A DNA stretch of 7,074 nt from contig JAFWWX010000167.1 of NCBI GenBank assembly GCA_017517985.1, positions 1-7,074 on the forward strand, given 5' to 3'. The notes under the pieces were generated by a model. It was not told the DNA's origin. It was given only the letters and a program-made list of their open reading frames with translations, and did no database searches. Shown one piece after another: positions 4,608 to 7,074 of the stretch. The stretch comes from Clostridia bacterium (lineage in GTDB: Bacteria > Bacillota_A > Clostridia > Oscillospirales > CAG-382). Every line of letters begins with the position of its first letter. The stretch's first letter is position 1. The position numbers and the translations under genes are program-made.

Positions 4608-7010
4608 ATGAAATACGATTTTTCGGCCATTGAAAAGAAGTGGCAGGACAAATGGCAAGAAATGGAAGTTTTCAAGGCGAAAGAAGATTATTCAAAGCCC
4701 AAATTCTATGCTCTTGTTGAATTTCCCTATCCCAGCGGCGCCGGTATGCATGTTAGTCACATCAAGGCTTACTCCGGTCTTGAAGTAATTTCCAGAAAGA
4801 GAAAGATGCAGGGCTATAATGTTCTGTTCCCGATAGGCTTTGACGCATACGGTCTTCCTACAGAAAACTATGCAATAAAGACAGGTATTCATCCAAGACA
4901 GGTTACCGACCAGAATATTGCAAAGTTCACATCTCAGCTCAAGCGTGTAGGTTTCTCCTTTGACTGGGACAGAGTTGTTGATACAACTGAAGAAGACTAT
5001 TATAAGTGGACCCAGTGGATTTTCAGAAAGATGTTCGATGAAGGTCTTGTTTTCAGAGCTACAACTCTTGTAAACTACTGCCCCAGCTGTAAAGTTGTTC
5101 TTTCCAACGAAGACTCTCAGGGTGGTAAGTGCGACATTTGTCACAGCGACATTGTTCAGAAGTCCAAGGATGTTTGGTATCTCAGAATTACCGAATATGC
5201 TGACAAGCTTCTTCAGGGGCTTGACAAGGTTGACTATCTTCCCGATATTAAGCTTCAGCAGGAAAACTGGATTGGAAGAAGTGAAGGTGCATTCGCAAAC
5301 TTCAAGCTTTCAGTTGGTGACGATTTCCTCAGAATCTACACAACAAGACCTGACACAATGTTTGGCGTAACCTTTATGGTTATCGCTCCTGAACATCCCA
5401 TTATCGAAAAGTACAGAGACAAAATCACAAACATAGCTGCACTTGACTCCTACCGCGAAGAATGTGCAAAGAAAACCGAATTTGAACGCACACAGCTTGT
5501 AAAGGACAAGACAGGTGTATGTATTGAAGGACTCTCTGCGATAAATCCTGCCAACGGCAAGGAAATTCCGATTTACATATCGGACTATGTTATGATGGGC
5601 TACGGTACAGGTGCGATTATGGCAGTACCTGCACACGACGAGCGTGACTACGAATTTGCAAAGAAATTCGGCATTGACATAATTGAAGTTATAAAGGGTG
5701 GCAATATAGCTGAAGAAGCATATACCGGCGACGGCGAGATGGTAAACTCCGAATTCCTCAACGGTATTTCAACAAAGAAGGAAGCTATTGCAAAAATGCT
5801 TGACTTCCTTTCCGAAAAGGGTGTTGGAGAAAAGGGTATCCAGTACAAGATGAAGGACTGGGCGTTCAACCGTCAGAGATATTGGGGCGAGCCTATTCCG
5901 ATTATTCACTGTCCGACTTGCGGTATGGTTGGCGTTCCTTACGAAGAGCTCCCGTTAAAGCTTCCGAATATGGAAAACTTTGCTCCCGGTGAAGGTGGAG
6001 AAAGCCCGCTTGCAAAGATTGATTCTTTCGTAAACTGCAAGTGTCCCAAGTGTGGCGGCGATGCAAAGAGAGAAACCGACACAATGCCTCAGTGGGCAGG
6101 TTCCTCCTGGTATTTCCTCCGTTACTGCGATCCGCACAACAATGATATGTTTGCTTCCGAAGAAGCACTCAAATACTGGCTCCCTGTTGACTGGTACAAT
6201 GGTGGTATGGAGCACGTTACACGTCACCTTATCTACTCAAGATTCTGGCACAGATTCCTTTATGACATTGGTGCTGTTCCTGTTGATGAGCCTTACGCAA
6301 AGAGAACAGCTCAGGGACTTATCCTTGGTCCTGATGGCGTTAAGATGTCAAAGTCCAGAGGAAATGTTGTTGACCCCAACAAAGTTGTTGACGAATACGG
6401 TGCAGATGTACTTCGTGTATACATTCTCTTCATGGGTGACTACGCATCTGCTGCACCCTGGAGCGAAAGCTCAGTTAAGGGCTGTAAGAGATTCCTTGAC
6501 AGAGTTGCAGGTCTTTGTGATATGGTACAGGGTGAAGGTGCAACACCGTCACTCGAATCCTCCTTCCACAAGACAATAAAGAAAGTTTCCCGTGACATTG
6601 AAGAAATGAAGTTCAACACAGCAATCGCTGCTATGATGTCACTTATCAACGAAATATACGATGCAGGCACGCTCACAAAAGACGAACTTGGTATTTTCGC
6701 AAGACTTCTTTGCCCCTACGCTCCTCACCTTTGTGAAGAAATCTGGGCGTTCCTCGGAAACAAGGAACTTTGTACAGTTTCTCCCTGGCCGGAATACGAC
6801 GAAGCAAAGACTATTGATTCTTCCGTTGAGATTGCAATGCAGGTTTGTGGTAAGTTCAAGGGTACAATTACAGTTCCCGCTGACAGTGCAAAGGATGATG
6901 TTATTGCAGCGGTTAAGGCAAGCGAAAAGGTTGCAGCTGCAATAGACGGCAAGACTGTTGTAAAGGAAATTTTTGTTCCCAACAAGCTTGTAAATATTGT
7001 TGTAAAGTAA
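4608..7010 (+). CDS. leuS: Leucyl-tRNA synthetase (LeuRS), complete
   Basis: Class Ia aminoacyl-tRNA synthetase that activates leucine with ATP, charges tRNA-Leu and clears mischarged products at a separate editing site. The 800 residues are near the short end of bacterial LeuRS. In order: PYPSGAGMHVSH (40-51), where the HIGH-type motif reads HVSH; FDAYGLPTENYAI (78-90); a zinc module with C158/C161 and C175/C178; the CP1 editing domain with TTRPDT (245-250) and MAVPAHDERD (338-347, candidate editing Asp344); a second Cys pair set C435/C438 and C479/C482; RETDTMPQWAGSSWYFLRY (488-506); KMSKS (579-583) in the ATP-binding loop; an anticodon-binding helical domain (about 620-735); and the C-terminal tRNA-binding domain ending KLVNIVVK. 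The insertion before KMSKS is short. A strong ribosome binding site and the immediate family N-terminus (YDFSAIEKKWQDKW) fix the start. Wording of the motifs resembles a clostridial LeuRS clade. Confidence 0.97.
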   Translation: MKYDFSAIEKKWQDKWQEMEVFKAKEDYSKPKFYALVEFPYPSGAGMHVSHIKAYSGLEVISRKRKMQGYNVLFPIGFDAYGLPTENYAIKTGIHPRQVTDQNIAKFTSQLKRVGFSFDWDRVVDTTEEDYYKWTQWIFRKMFDEGLVFRATTLVNYCPSCKVVLSNEDSQGGKCDICHSDIVQKSKDVWYLRITEYADKLLQGLDKVDYLPDIKLQQENWIGRSEGAFANFKLSVGDDFLRIYTTRPDTMFGVTFMVIAPEHPIIEKYRDKITNIAALDSYREECAKKTEFERTQLVKDKTGVCIEGLSAINPANGKEIPIYISDYVMMGYGTGAIMAVPAHDERDYEFAKKFGIDIIEVIKGGNIAEEAYTGDGEMVNSEFLNGISTKKEAIAKMLDFLSEKGVGEKGIQYKMKDWAFNRQRYWGEPIPIIHCPTCGMVGVPYEELPLKLPNMENFAPGEGGESPLAKIDSFVNCKCPKCGGDAKRETDTMPQWAGSSWYFLRYCDPHNNDMFASEEALKYWLPVDWYNGGMEHVTRHLIYSRFWHRFLYDIGAVPVDEPYAKRTAQGLILGPDGVKMSKSRGNVVDPNKVVDEYGADVLRVYILFMGDYASAAPWSESSVKGCKRFLDRVAGLCDMVQGEGATPSLESSFHKTIKKVSRDIEEMKFNTAIAAMMSLINEIYDAGTLTKDELGIFARLLCPYAPHLCEEIWAFLGNKELCTVSPWPEYDEAKTIDSSVEIAMQVCGKFKGTITVPADSAKDDVIAAVKASEKVAAAIDGKTVVKEIFVPNKLVNIVVK

Positions 7011-7033
7011 ATCTCAAACTGTGGAATACACTC

Positions 7034-7055
7034 TTTTCAAGGGCAATTTTGAAAA
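7034..7055 (+). other. Weak AT-rich stem-loop downstream of leuS
   Basis: TTTTCAA pairs perfectly with TTGAAAA (seven pairs, one of them G-C) around an eight-base loop GGGCAATT, 23 bases after the leuS stop. It is followed by an A-rich stretch and the palindrome AAAATATTTT, not a T-tract, so it is a poor Rho-independent terminator in either direction. The rest of 7011-7074 shows no ORF, promoter or RNA gene. The true operon end may lie beyond the window. Confidence 0.25.
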
Positions 7056-7074
7056 ACAAAAAAATATTTTACAA

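Noticed and set aside
4692..5144. Long minus-strand reading frame of 150 codons opposite leuS, and similar ones elsewhere
   Set aside because: No recognisable family, no ribosome binding site, and it lies wholly opposite a clearly conserved coding region.
7034..7055. Rho-independent terminator after leuS
   Set aside because: The stem has a single G-C pair and no T-tract follows; kept only as a weak stem-loop.

Overview
This window holds a compact run of housekeeping genes, all on the plus strand and closely spaced. The organism is most likely a low-GC Firmicute of class Clostridia, probably near Ruminococcaceae/Oscillospiraceae. This rests on A/T-rich coding with AGA/CTT/AAA-type codons, strong purine-rich ribosome binding sites, the ftsY-rdgB-yhbY-nadD/yqeK-LCP-rsfS-leuS gene order, and a clostridial-type leucyl-tRNA synthetase. 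The family placement is inferred from memory of such neighbourhoods and no search was run.

Layout. 2-337: 3' end of ftsY (SRP receptor), cut by the window edge. 393-1001: rdgB/HAM1-type XTP/dITP diphosphatase. 1032-1355: yhbY-type CRM RNA-binding protein. 1359-2684: one continuous reading frame fusing NadD (nicotinate-nucleotide adenylyltransferase) to YqeK (HD-domain Ap4A hydrolase family). 2761-4089: membrane-anchored LytR-CpsA-Psr (LCP) protein. 4110-4562: RsfS ribosomal silencing factor with an acidic N-terminal extension. 4608-7010: leuS, complete. 7011-7074: 64 bases of AT-rich non-coding sequence with only a weak stem-loop. No gap between genes exceeds 76 bases. There is no convincing internal promoter, terminator, tRNA, rRNA, mobile element or CRISPR array.

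How the genes fit together. Most serve translation and the nucleotide hygiene around it: membrane targeting of nascent chains (FtsY), 50S assembly (YhbY), 50S silencing (RsfS), tRNA charging (LeuRS), removal of non-canonical NTPs (RdgB), NAD synthesis (NadD) and breakdown of Ap4A (YqeK). The LCP protein is the outlier, acting at the cell envelope. The spacing suggests co-transcription, possibly with a break in the 76-base gap before the LCP gene.

I do not see an undescribed system here. The points worth a second look are the NadD-YqeK fusion, a HVSH version of the class I HIGH motif in LeuRS, an arginine-to-alanine change in the LCP signature, the RsfS extension, and the absence of a T-box leader before leuS.
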